A stretch of DNA of 43,454 nucleotides, taken from contig JAGBUS010000058.1 of assembly GCA_017630735.1 (NCBI GenBank), positions 1 to 43,454 on the forward strand. Direction: 5' to 3'. This stretch comes from Alistipes sp. (GTDB lineage: Bacteria; Bacteroidota; Bacteroidia; Bacteroidales; Rikenellaceae). Positions 24,103 through 31,818 of the stretch are shown here, one piece after another; position 1 is the first letter of the stretch, and each line of letters opens with the position of its first letter. Under the pieces are notes generated by a model, which was not told the DNA's origin, made no database searches, and was given only the letters and a program-made list of their open reading frames with translations. Made by a program: the position numbers and the translations under genes.

Positions 24103-25065
24103 ATGGAGACAAACTACAAAAGAACCGTAGCTGGCTCGGTAGGAGCTGGTGTGGCAGCTGTCTTTAATGCTTCAGGTCGTCAGTACTATATCTTGGAGCA
24201 CAAGACTGAGTCTTTGTATCACCATGTTGGTGAGTCTCAGAAGATTATCGTTGACCAGGTAGAGTTGGGTCGTGACTCAGCTTGTCAGGTACGCTTCGAT
24301 GAGTCTTTCGAGACAGTTAGCCGTCGTCATGCGGCAATCGTTAAGGATGGTGAGAACTGGAAGATTATCCCTATCTCTCAGACTAACTCAACTCTTGTTA
24401 ATGGTCAGCCTATCGTTGCTGAGCAGCTCTTGAATTCTGGTGATGAGATTCGCCTCTCTTCTAAGGGCCCTCTTATGGGCTTCATCATTCCACAGGGCAA
24501 GCAGAGCTTGGTAAGCAGCATCGGTATGACTGAGCGTCTTAGCCTCTTCCGTCAGCAGGCACTCCGTCCATATAAGCGCGGTTTGTGGGCTTTGGCTATT
24601 ATTCTTATTCTTGCAGTTGCAGGTCTTGTAGCTTGGAACTTGTGGCAGGCAGATAAGTTCTCTAAGGTTCTTGATGAGAAGCAGGCTCAGATTGAGCAGG
24701 TTCAGGAGGATCTTACAGCAAGCGATGAGCTTATCAATGAGCTTAGCGATGAGTTGGTTAAGGCTCAGAACGCTTCAGCAGCTGAGCGCGCACGCGTAAA
24801 GCAGCGTTTGGAGGAGGCTCAGGCAGAGCGTGATGCATTGCTCCAGGAGGCTGAAAACCTTAAGCATGACCTTGACAATGCAAGAATTCAGGCAGAAGCT
24901 GCAGGTGAAGATGTTGTGAATGCTAATGCAAGAATTGATGCTCTTCAGCAGAAGCTTGAGAATGTAGAAGAAAAGCAGGAGACAAAACCTCAGCCAGTAA
25001 ATGATAAGGATGATATTAGCAACTTCATTAAGAAGGATGCTAAGAAGCCTGTAATCAAGAAATAA
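24103..25065 (+). CDS. FHA domain / transmembrane / coiled-coil protein
   Basis: Single-pass membrane protein of 320 residues. The N-terminal cytoplasmic FHA domain (about 30 to 130) shows LGRDSACQV (Gly56-Arg57), SRRH (73-76) and Asn95 in TNSTLVNG, the residues that bind phosphothreonine. One transmembrane segment, GLWALAIILILAVAGLVAW, lies at about 160 to 180. A long charged coiled coil (about 183 to 295: EKQAQIEQVQEDL, AERARVKQRLEEAQAERDAL) is followed by a Lys-rich tail. A Thr-Val motif lies at the very N-terminus (YKRTVAGS, Thr8). With one crossing, the coiled coil should sit in the periplasm, so this could link cytoplasmic phosphorylation to envelope partners. It resembles Fha-type adaptors of secretion systems in role only. 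Confidence 0.9.
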   Translation: METNYKRTVAGSVGAGVAAVFNASGRQYYILEHKTESLYHHVGESQKIIVDQVELGRDSACQVRFDESFETVSRRHAAIVKDGENWKIIPISQTNSTLVNGQPIVAEQLLNSGDEIRLSSKGPLMGFIIPQGKQSLVSSIGMTERLSLFRQQALRPYKRGLWALAIILILAVAGLVAWNLWQADKFSKVLDEKQAQIEQVQEDLTASDELINELSDELVKAQNASAAERARVKQRLEEAQAERDALLQEAENLKHDLDNARIQAEAAGEDVVNANARIDALQQKLENVEEKQETKPQPVNDKDDISNFIKKDAKKPVIKK

Positions 25066-25104
25066 GACTAAAATTATAACTTAAACTTTTAAATTATTAT
25101 TACT

Positions 25105-25527
25105 ATGAAACGTTTTACAGCTATTTTGGTTGCATTGGTTGCAATGTTCACATTTGCAGGTGAGGCTAATGCTCAGTCACGCAATGATGTAGTTATTCCT
25201 TACGAGCACCTCTCTTTGGATGCTTCTTTCAAGCAGTTTAAGAAGGCAAGCAAGGTTAACCAGATTGAGATTCTTACATACCTTGTTTCTCGCGCAAATG
25301 AGGAGTATCTTAAGTGCACAACACTTGATGATTTGTATACAGTAAAGGAGAACTTGGAGACTATTAAGTTCTACAACCGTTACGCTAAGCAGGCATCTAT
25401 CGCTGTTGCTAATGCTATTCGTAAGCTCGATCGTGATATTATTCAGACTGAGGCTGAGATTAAGGGTATTTCTCACATTGATAGAGGTACTTCAGCTTCA
25501 TACATCGATCGTGGTCAGGAAGAATAA
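25105..25527 (+). CDS. Small exported protein, tandem paralogue 1
   Basis: Exported protein of 140 residues with type I signal MKRFTAILVALVAMFTFAGE...ANA, cleaved before Gln24. The mature part opens RNDVVIPYEHLSLDASFKQF and is helical. NQIEILTYL and VKENLETIKFYN are shared with the next gene, and the end is YIDRGQEE. It carries no recognised domain. It is the first of three neighbouring paralogues that differ in how they are held in the envelope: this one has no lipobox. It lies 39 nt after the FHA-coiled-coil gene, and a strong hairpin follows. Confidence 0.75.
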   Translation: MKRFTAILVALVAMFTFAGEANAQSRNDVVIPYEHLSLDASFKQFKKASKVNQIEILTYLVSRANEEYLKCTTLDDLYTVKENLETIKFYNRYAKQASIAVANAIRKLDRDIIQTEAEIKGISHIDRGTSASYIDRGQEE

Positions 25528-25548
25528 TTAATCATTCTATAACCTGCT

Positions 25549-25578
25549 ATAGGACTGCCCAATAAAGGGCAGTCCTAT
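25549..25578 (+). promoter_or_regulatory. Perfect 12-bp hairpin between paralogues 1 and 2
   Basis: ATAGGACTGCCC (25549-25560) and its exact complement at 25567-25578 surround the loop AATAAA. The run after it is TAATAGCATTGC, not a U-tract, so full termination is unlikely. RNA processing or partial attenuation inside the operon is inferred. Confidence 0.75.
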
Positions 25579-25630
25579 TAATAGCATTGCACTACTAATA
25601 AATAATAAATTTCGTATAGGATCACGTAGT

Positions 25631-26047
25631 ATGAAACGTATTATCCCAATTATAATCTCCGTAATGGTCATTATGTTATCGTCGTGTGCTAACATGATGT
25701 GTAATAATGATGTGATTATATCATACAATGCACTCTCGCTAGATTCCTCTTATAAACAGTTTAAGAAGGCTTGTAAGGCTAATCAAATTGAGATTCTTCG
25801 TTATCTTTTGGATTGTGCAGAAGAAGAATTTGATGAGCAATCAAATCTTAAAGAGTTACTTAGAGTAAAAGAGAATATGCGAATAATTAAGTTTTATAAT
25901 AGTAAGGCTAAACAGAATTCTATTTATATAACAAACGTTATTCGTGAATTGAGTACTGATATTTTGGAAGAGGAGGCAAAATATAGAGGTGTATCTTCCG
26001 TAGAAGGCGAATTACCTCAATATGTTGATAAAGGTCAGGATGAATAA
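25631..26047 (+). CDS. Small lipoprotein, tandem paralogue 2
   Basis: Protein of 138 residues, clearly a duplicate of the gene at 25105. NDVIISYNALSLDSSYKQFKK corresponds to NDVVIPYEHLSLDASFKQFKK, and NQIEILRYL, VKENMRIIKFYN and the ending YVDKGQDE also match. The signal has become a lipoprotein signal, VIMLSSC (Cys19), so this copy is predicted to be membrane-tethered while paralogue 1 is free. Base composition is more AT-rich than in paralogue 1, suggesting lower expression or faster drift. Function unknown. Confidence 0.75.
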   Translation: MKRIIPIIISVMVIMLSSCANMMCNNDVIISYNALSLDSSYKQFKKACKANQIEILRYLLDCAEEEFDEQSNLKELLRVKENMRIIKFYNSKAKQNSIYITNVIRELSTDILEEEAKYRGVSSVEGELPQYVDKGQDE

Positions 26048-26088
26048 TTAGGATAGATACCAAATATTTTATATATAAGATAATTACT

Positions 26089-26514
26089 ATGAAACAGTTA
26101 AGACTCTTTTTAGCTCCATTTGTTGCTTTAATCATTACATCATGCGGTGTTAATGCTCAGACAACTAACCCTCAGGACCAGTTAATGAACGATGTCGTTA
26201 TATCATGGGATCAAATGATGTTAACAGCATCTCTTAACAAATTTATGAATGCAACAGGAACAAATCAAGATGAAATCCTTAGATTCTTGATTAATGAGGG
26301 CTACAATGAGATGAAACAGATAAACAGAATTAGCTCTGAGGAGGATAAAGAAGATGCTTTGTTGGAGTTTAATCGTAAACTGAAATACCTAAAACGATAT
26401 TTTGAGGCATCTCGTAATAAGAATACATACGTGCTATATGATTTGGATACGCTCATGGAGAAATTCAATCTCTTAGTTGGTAATAATCCCGTCTATGTGG
26501 TGTCTCCGTTATAA
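26089..26514 (+). CDS. Small lipoprotein, tandem paralogue 3 (diverged)
   Basis: Protein of 141 residues with lipobox ITSC (Cys19); VNA-Gln a few residues later would also fit a type I site. It keeps the family framework NDVVISWDQM, NQDEILRFL and a long helical middle (LEFNRKLKYLKRYF). The C-terminus is different and lacks the Asp-Lys/Arg-Gly-Gln ending of the other two. It is the most diverged of the three. The following spacer holds another perfect hairpin before the phosphatase gene. Confidence 0.68.
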   Translation: MKQLRLFLAPFVALIITSCGVNAQTTNPQDQLMNDVVISWDQMMLTASLNKFMNATGTNQDEILRFLINEGYNEMKQINRISSEEDKEDALLEFNRKLKYLKRYFEASRNKNTYVLYDLDTLMEKFNLLVGNNPVYVVSPL

Positions 26515-26546
26515 CATATATATATAATAGAAAATAATAACTCATA

Positions 26547-26577
26547 ATTGTGAGGGAGATAAATGCTCCCTCACAAT
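26547..26577 (+). promoter_or_regulatory. Perfect 12-bp hairpin upstream of the PP2C gene
   Basis: ATTGTGAGGGAG (26547-26558) pairs exactly with 26566-26577 around a 7-nt loop. A GTG within it (26550) would give a longer reading frame for the phosphatase, but the hairpin and the following AT-rich gap support the ATG at 26604. No U-run follows. Confidence 0.75.
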
Positions 26578-26603
26578 ATAAATTATATACAATAATAAAT
26601 TTT

Positions 26604-27731
26604 ATGTCTGACGTTACCTTTAAAATGACCGTTGCGACGAATGTTGGTTTAGTGCGCAGCAACAACGAGGATAATTTTATTGTGTGTCCTAACCTAGATC
26701 AAGCTGACAATTGGTTCGCTCCACGCTCTTCAGACGAGGTTATCTCGCTTGGAGAGTTCGGTTGTGTTATGGTCGTAGCTGATGGTATGGGCGGAATGAA
26801 TGCTGGTGAGGTAGCATCCGAGATTGCCGTAAATACAATAAAAGAGCAGTATTCGGTAGTTAAAGACTTCTCAAAAATCGCCGATTGTAGCAACCATATC
26901 GAGGCCTTCATGAAGAAAATTATCGTTGAGGCCGATAAGCAGATTAAAAAGAGGGTAAAGGAAGACCCCTCAACGCAGGGCATGGGAACGACTATCGTCA
27001 TGGCTTGGATAGTTGAGGATGTTGCACATATTGCATGGTGTGGTGATTCACGTGCATATCTGTTTAATCGACAGTCGGGACTAAGTCGTTTGAGTAACGA
27101 CCACTCTTATGTCCAGGAGTTAGTGGATTCTGGTAAGTTGGATCCTGAGTTGGCTTTCGACCATCCTAATAGTAATATCATTACTCGTAGTCTGGGTGAT
27201 TCTCCAGTTAAGGCTCAGCCAGATTATGTATGTAGACGTTTGTCAGTAGGCGATTTTGTTATGTTGTGTACTGATGGTCTTTGTGGATTGTGTCGTGATG
27301 AGGAGATTATGGAGGTCCTCAATAGAGATTATCCATCGTTGGAAGATTATAGAAACCAACTAATTAATGCAGCATTTGAGGCTGGAGGTTATGACAATGT
27401 TACCATTGCAATCTTGGAGTGCTTGAAGGTTAAGGAGACATCTTTGGCAAATACGGTAGCTCCAACACAAATGTTTAAGAAGGCAAAGGTAGAGAAGGTT
27501 GAGAAGACACCAGAACCTAAGGAAAATGACGCAGCAGTATCTGAGGAGAATGTTGATAATAACACAGATGTTGCTCCAGAACCAAAGAAGAAACGACACG
27601 TCGGATTGTGGATTGTAATAATCATTCTGTTATTATTGATTGCAGCAGCTGTTGCAGCATACTACTTTGGTATAATAACAATCGACGACGCAAATAATAT
27701 TAAGTTTAACCTGAACTCAATCTCATTGTGA
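26604..27731 (+). CDS. PP2C-family Ser/Thr phosphatase with C-terminal membrane anchor
   Basis: Metal-dependent protein phosphatase of 375 residues, expected to reverse the kinases on either side. Conserved PP2C elements are present: RSNNEDNF, VVADGMGGMNAGE (Asp60, Gly61), GTTIVMAWI, CGDSRAYL (Asp148), LCTDGL (Asp224) and GGYDNVTIAIL (Asp264), which together supply the Mn/Mg ligands. After the catalytic domain (about 1 to 275) come the Thr-Val motif NTVAPTQM (Thr284), a Glu/Val/Pro linker and one transmembrane helix (LWIVIIILLLLIAAAVAAYYF, about 335 to 355), so the enzyme faces the cytoplasm as a tail-anchored protein. The ATG at 26604 is preferred because the upstream GTG option runs through a hairpin. 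The next kinase begins 1 nt after its stop. Confidence 0.95.
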   Translation: MSDVTFKMTVATNVGLVRSNNEDNFIVCPNLDQADNWFAPRSSDEVISLGEFGCVMVVADGMGGMNAGEVASEIAVNTIKEQYSVVKDFSKIADCSNHIEAFMKKIIVEADKQIKKRVKEDPSTQGMGTTIVMAWIVEDVAHIAWCGDSRAYLFNRQSGLSRLSNDHSYVQELVDSGKLDPELAFDHPNSNIITRSLGDSPVKAQPDYVCRRLSVGDFVMLCTDGLCGLCRDEEIMEVLNRDYPSLEDYRNQLINAAFEAGGYDNVTIAILECLKVKETSLANTVAPTQMFKKAKVEKVEKTPEPKENDAAVSEENVDNNTDVAPEPKKKRHVGLWIVIIILLLLIAAAVAAYYFGIITIDDANNIKFNLNSISL

Positions 27732-27732
27732 T

Positions 27733-28863
27733 ATGAAATATTCTGAAGGATACTTGTTAGATAACCGATATCAGTTTGAACGATATATCGGAAGTGGTAC
27801 GTTTGGTGAAGTGTGGGTGGCTGTGGATAAAGCCACTGATCTTGAGGTAGCAATCAAGGTGTATATCTCAATGGACGAGACTGGTTTCCAGGAGTTTAAA
27901 AAGGAGTTCCAGATATCATTTGAGCTTAATCATTCAAATTTGCTACATGCTAATTATCTTGGTGTTAATGCAGATGATAAGCGTCCATATTTGGTAATGC
28001 CATTCTGCCCTAATGGCTCAGTATCAAGCCATATAGGTAGCATGAGTGAGGCAGACTTGTGGCGTTTTATTCGTGACGTGGCATCAGGTCTTGCATATCT
28101 TCACTCTAAGAATCCTCCAATCATTCACCAGGATATTAAGCCAGATAATATCTTGATTCTAAGAAATGGAGATTTTGTAATCACCGACTTCGGTATCAGT
28201 AAGCAGTTGCGAGCAACGCTTAGAAAGAGTGCGAAGAGCCTCAACTCTGCAGGTGCGATATCATATATGGGACCTGAGAGATTTAGCAAGCAGTATCAGG
28301 CTGTTAAGGCGAGTGATGTTTGGTCTATGGGTGCATCTATCTTTGAGCTTGCAACTGGTGAGTTGCCATTCTGTGGTATGGGTGGTAGCCTCTTGAAGCA
28401 GGGTGCAGATATGCCAGAGTTGCCAGAGGAGTATTCTGAGACACTCAATATGGTATGTCAGGCATGTATGACAAAGGAAACATGGAATCGTCCTACAGCT
28501 CAGCAGATTGCAGATTTTGCAACAAAGTATATTAATGGTGAAAATCCTACACCTACATGGGTAAAGTCGACTGAAGTAGCTCAGCCTACTCAGGCAGCAC
28601 CTGCGGTTGAGGAGAAGAAGCCAGAGCCTACGCCAGAGCCCGCACCTGCACCTACACCAGAGCCAGCGAAGAACAAGCGTGGTAATATGAATATGACAGT
28701 GGTAGCGTCGCAAAATGTGGAGCCAAACGTTGAGACTCCAGCAGCTATGCCACGATTTATATCATCGCAGGAGGAGCAAAAGAGCAATATTCCTGCTTGG
28801 GTATGGATTGTTGTTGGATTGGCAGGCGTGCTATCAGGATTCGTAATCAACTATATTATGTAG
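27733..28863 (+). CDS. Membrane-anchored Ser/Thr protein kinase (non-RD type)
   Basis: Kinase of 376 residues. Gly loop GSGTFGEVW (residue 20), Lys42 in VAIKV, catalytic loop HQDIKPDN (His132, Asp134, Lys136, Asn139), DFG (152-154) and GPERF in place of APE. The Arg of HRD is replaced by Gln, so this is a non-RD kinase, a class often not dependent on activation-loop phosphorylation; the upstream kinase is RD. A Pro-Glu-rich linker (EKKPEPTPEPAPAPTPEPA) and a Thr-Val motif (MTVVAS, Thr322) precede a C-terminal transmembrane helix WVWIVVGLAGVLSGFVINYIM with almost nothing beyond it, so there is no periplasmic sensor domain. Topology matches the adjacent phosphatase. Confidence 0.94.
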   Translation: MKYSEGYLLDNRYQFERYIGSGTFGEVWVAVDKATDLEVAIKVYISMDETGFQEFKKEFQISFELNHSNLLHANYLGVNADDKRPYLVMPFCPNGSVSSHIGSMSEADLWRFIRDVASGLAYLHSKNPPIIHQDIKPDNILILRNGDFVITDFGISKQLRATLRKSAKSLNSAGAISYMGPERFSKQYQAVKASDVWSMGASIFELATGELPFCGMGGSLLKQGADMPELPEEYSETLNMVCQACMTKETWNRPTAQQIADFATKYINGENPTPTWVKSTEVAQPTQAAPAVEEKKPEPTPEPAPAPTPEPAKNKRGNMNMTVVASQNVEPNVETPAAMPRFISSQEEQKSNIPAWVWIVVGLAGVLSGFVINYIM

Positions 28864-28867
28864 TAAG

Positions 28868-30448
28868 ATGAAACTTAGGACACTAACAATTATTTTGGTT
28901 TGCATCTTTATGCCTACACTATTGTTGGCACAATCGTTAACCAATAAGCAACGTCGTATAATCAACTCCAAGGTTTTATCTATCATCGAGGAGTATGAGC
29001 AGTATGCTACGTTGTATGACGATGAAGCTGCCTATTATTTTGGTGAGCTATTTACCGATGATGCAACTATCGTAAGTGATATGATAGGTGCGTCATCATA
29101 CCTAAGAGGTATATCTTCAGATGATTATATCAATCAGTTGATGACCAATTCGGTAAATACTACTGTTGCGATACGAGATGTCAGCAAAGGACAGATATAT
29201 TATGCTAATGGCAAGTGGATAATTCCTGTGAGATTCAAGAAATCAATATCTTATATCGACAATAACGGATATATCTTCTCTGTCAGTGACTTCTATTCAA
29301 AGGATGTTGATGTGAAGATGGATCTCGTATATGATGAGGAGTATAATAGCTGCTTAATTGCTTCGATAGAGAGTACGGTAGACTCAGATAAGAAGTTCCC
29401 AGAGGGTAGATTCTACATTATCGATCGCGAAAAGATTGAGGATAGTAGAGCGTATAATAAGTATATGAGTACCTTGAAGATTAATAACGCCTCGATTGAA
29501 TATAATAATTTTGGAGTGGCTTATGTATCACAGGGAGGCGACTTCTCGGTATATGATCTTGATGTTGAGGTGAAGCCTAAAACAGTGTTGAGTGGTTTCA
29601 ATTATGATGTTACGTCATTTGACTTTAAGTCAAAATCGTTGCGTCTCAAGCCTCGCTTTGCATGGGCACCTTTATCAGCCTATAAAGTGCAAAATAACAA
29701 TGGCTTAAATGTTAAGTCAAGTGCTATGGAGGCAGGTTTGGACTTTGGTGTAACAGCTCCTACAGGTAGAAATTGTAAGATCGGTTTCTATATTGGTGCT
29801 GGTATCTCTATGAGTAACCTCGACTTAAGTTTTAATGGCAATTATTCATATATATATTATGCTCCAATCTTTAATAAGGAGAATATGGCATTTAACTTTG
29901 AAGGCTATGAATATAATGTTACAAGTGCCACAGAGAGTGTAAAGTATATGGATTTATACGTACCATTGTATCTCGATTTTGAGTTTAGAATGGGTCGTCA
30001 TCTGTTGTTAACTTTAGATTTAGGAGCTAAGGCATATTTGAATATGTCAGCAAAGGTGGCATCGCCATATACTGTTAATTACTCGCTTAATGGTACTCAG
30101 CTGCCATCATTCACTCCCGATAGCTTTATTGTTCCTAACTCGTATGCTAAGAAGCCATTTGATGTGAGTGGAATTGCGAATATCGGTCTTGATATTAATT
30201 TGTATAAGAGTAGAATTTATTTTGTGGTTGAGGCTGGTTACGAATATGGTATTACTAAGTCATTCGAGTCTACAACGTTTACATATATTAGTGCTTCGGG
30301 TTCAAAAGATAACAAGCCTATTGTCCCTGCATTGAAACAAGATGGCTCTGAACGTCAGGGGGATGTTGCCACCTATTCGCTTATAAGTGGACTTACTACA
30401 AAACGAAATGCTATTTGGTTTACTACAGGTTTGAAATTTAAAATGTAA
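28868..30448 (+). CDS. Exported protein with probable outer-membrane beta-barrel
   Basis: Protein of 526 residues with a type I signal MKLRTLTIILVCIFMPTLLLA, cleaved before Gln22. Residues about 35 to 170 (YATLYDDEAAYYFGELFTDDATIV, then GKWIIPVRFKKSISYID) look like an NTF2/SnoaL-type cone fold seen in other Bacteroidales envelope proteins. From about 270 the sequence alternates hydrophobic and aromatic residues in strand-length blocks (AGLDFGVTAPTG, IGFYIGAGISMSNLDLSF, YVPLYLDFEFRMGRHLLL, ending AIWFTTGLKFKM). A C-terminal aromatic/hydrophobic-Met strand is typical of outer-membrane barrels. It follows the kinase by 4 nt and so is probably co-regulated with it. Specific function not known. 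Confidence 0.75.
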   Translation: MKLRTLTIILVCIFMPTLLLAQSLTNKQRRIINSKVLSIIEEYEQYATLYDDEAAYYFGELFTDDATIVSDMIGASSYLRGISSDDYINQLMTNSVNTTVAIRDVSKGQIYYANGKWIIPVRFKKSISYIDNNGYIFSVSDFYSKDVDVKMDLVYDEEYNSCLIASIESTVDSDKKFPEGRFYIIDREKIEDSRAYNKYMSTLKINNASIEYNNFGVAYVSQGGDFSVYDLDVEVKPKTVLSGFNYDVTSFDFKSKSLRLKPRFAWAPLSAYKVQNNNGLNVKSSAMEAGLDFGVTAPTGRNCKIGFYIGAGISMSNLDLSFNGNYSYIYYAPIFNKENMAFNFEGYEYNVTSATESVKYMDLYVPLYLDFEFRMGRHLLLTLDLGAKAYLNMSAKVASPYTVNYSLNGTQLPSFTPDSFIVPNSYAKKPFDVSGIANIGLDINLYKSRIYFVVEAGYEYGITKSFESTTFTYISASGSKDNKPIVPALKQDGSERQGDVATYSLISGLTTKRNAIWFTTGLKFKM

Positions 30449-30454
30449 TAGATT

Positions 30455-31171
30455 ATGAATAAGGGTTTACAGATATTTTTGTTGATTTTGCTCTTTGCCA
30501 TCGGTTTTGGTGGTGGATATGTTATTGAAGATATGCTATTAGGTAATAAGGAGGAGTCACTGACTAAACCTACACCTATACCGAATCCATACGATCAGCC
30601 AGGTGATGAATCTGATGAAGCTAAGTCTACTGTGCCAGTGATTGATGGAAAACCAACACCTAAGCGTAGTGCAAATAATACATATAGCTTTACTGCTAAG
30701 GCAACCGTGGAGAGTGGTGATAACCTAATGTATGAGTTGTATAGCGATGCTAGTTGTACTGATTTAATTGATGAGAATCGTAGTGGTGAGTTTTCAAATA
30801 TCCCATCATCATCTAATGGCAAATACTATTTGTGTGTTGTTAATCTAAATACTAATGATGTATCTGAGGTATGTGAGATCTCTGGATTTGTCTACGTTCA
30901 GATGTTTACAAAGCTTGAGTCTCATGAGATTGAGAATGTGGTTAATAATATCAAGATTTGGTCTGACGTTCCAGCAGATTTTAAGAATAGAGTAGCTAAT
31001 CCTATTAAGATTACAGTCTCAAATCTACGTAGCGATGAGAATCCTGTGTCAAACTTAGCGGATGCTTGTCGTAAGGTGAATATGGGTACATGGAATTCGA
31101 TTACTGTTACCAATAAGGCATACGATGCTCAGGGTCGTTTGAATGCTCTAACAATTTCTGTTAACTACTAA
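30455..31171 (+). CDS. Membrane-anchored envelope protein, unknown function
   Basis: Protein of 238 residues with one N-terminal hydrophobic segment (GLQIFLLILLFAIGFGGGYVI) that lacks a clear cleavage site, so it is probably a signal anchor with the rest in the periplasm. A Pro-rich spacer (TKPTPIPNPYDQPG) precedes a beta-rich region, YSFTAKATVESGDNLMYELY and SSNGKYYLCVVNLNTNDVSEV, which reads like an Ig-type fold. The C-terminal half (VNNIKIWSDVPADFKN, NALTISVNY) has no recognised family. It is packed 6 nt from each neighbour inside the operon. No function is proposed. Confidence 0.7.
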   Translation: MNKGLQIFLLILLFAIGFGGGYVIEDMLLGNKEESLTKPTPIPNPYDQPGDESDEAKSTVPVIDGKPTPKRSANNTYSFTAKATVESGDNLMYELYSDASCTDLIDENRSGEFSNIPSSSNGKYYLCVVNLNTNDVSEVCEISGFVYVQMFTKLESHEIENVVNNIKIWSDVPADFKNRVANPIKITVSNLRSDENPVSNLADACRKVNMGTWNSITVTNKAYDAQGRLNALTISVNY

Positions 31172-31176
31172 TAGTT

Positions 31177-31791
31177 ATGAAGAGATTAATTAGCCTAATA
31201 TTATTATTGATGCCTTTTGTGGCATCTGCTCAGGATCAGTCATTGGAGTTTTTCTATATTGCCCATGATAGAACAACTCCTGTGAATGATTTGTGTGAGC
31301 GATTGGAGGAGGTATATGATAATGCATTGAACTATGAGGACTATGCTGTAATTTTTTATATGCCTAACGAAGATCGTCCCATAATTGTGAAGGTAAATCT
31401 TGAAGGCGATAATCGTGATGACTTCAGAAAGATCATCAGTGAGTTGCGATTGGAATCAGCGCATGATATCTACGTAGATACGGATCTAATGGAGATAACA
31501 GAGCTATTCAATACTTATGATTTTATTACAGAGACTGGTGAGCCACGATTTAGTTCGGTGCTCTTGTGCTGGTATGTGAATCCAGATTTTTGGTTATTCC
31601 AGTATAACGAGGCTTTGATCGCTAATCTATATTTTACTCTCGAAATGGAGAAGTATCATAGATCTGGCTATATGACAACAGAGATTTGGCACGCTAAGGA
31701 TGATGGCTTAGAGGGTAATGTTGATAGACGATATCCTTTTGGTACTAAAAACTTATGTAGCACAATTAGCTTTAAGTTGTTCCCATATTAA
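31177..31791 (+). CDS. Small exported protein, unknown function
   Basis: Exported protein of 204 residues with type I signal MKRLISLILLLMPFVASA, cleaved before Gln19. The mature chain (VNDLCERLEEVYDNALNYEDYAVIFYMPNEDRP, then IIVKVNLEGDNRDDFRKIISEL) alternates helices and strands in a pattern like part of a Rossmann or VWA-like fold, but no MIDAS motif is visible. Because the next gene is a VWA protein, a partner role with that protein is possible but unsupported by sequence. It begins 5 nt after the preceding stop. Confidence 0.68.
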   Translation: MKRLISLILLLMPFVASAQDQSLEFFYIAHDRTTPVNDLCERLEEVYDNALNYEDYAVIFYMPNEDRPIIVKVNLEGDNRDDFRKIISELRLESAHDIYVDTDLMEITELFNTYDFITETGEPRFSSVLLCWYVNPDFWLFQYNEALIANLYFTLEMEKYHRSGYMTTEIWHAKDDGLEGNVDRRYPFGTKNLCSTISFKLFPY

Positions 31792-31818
31792 TTAGGATAA
31801 TAAAATAAAAATATAATT

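Noticed and set aside
26550-26603. GTG-initiated N-terminal extension of the phosphatase
   Set aside because: It runs through a perfect 12-bp hairpin; the PP2C domain begins just after the ATG at 26604.
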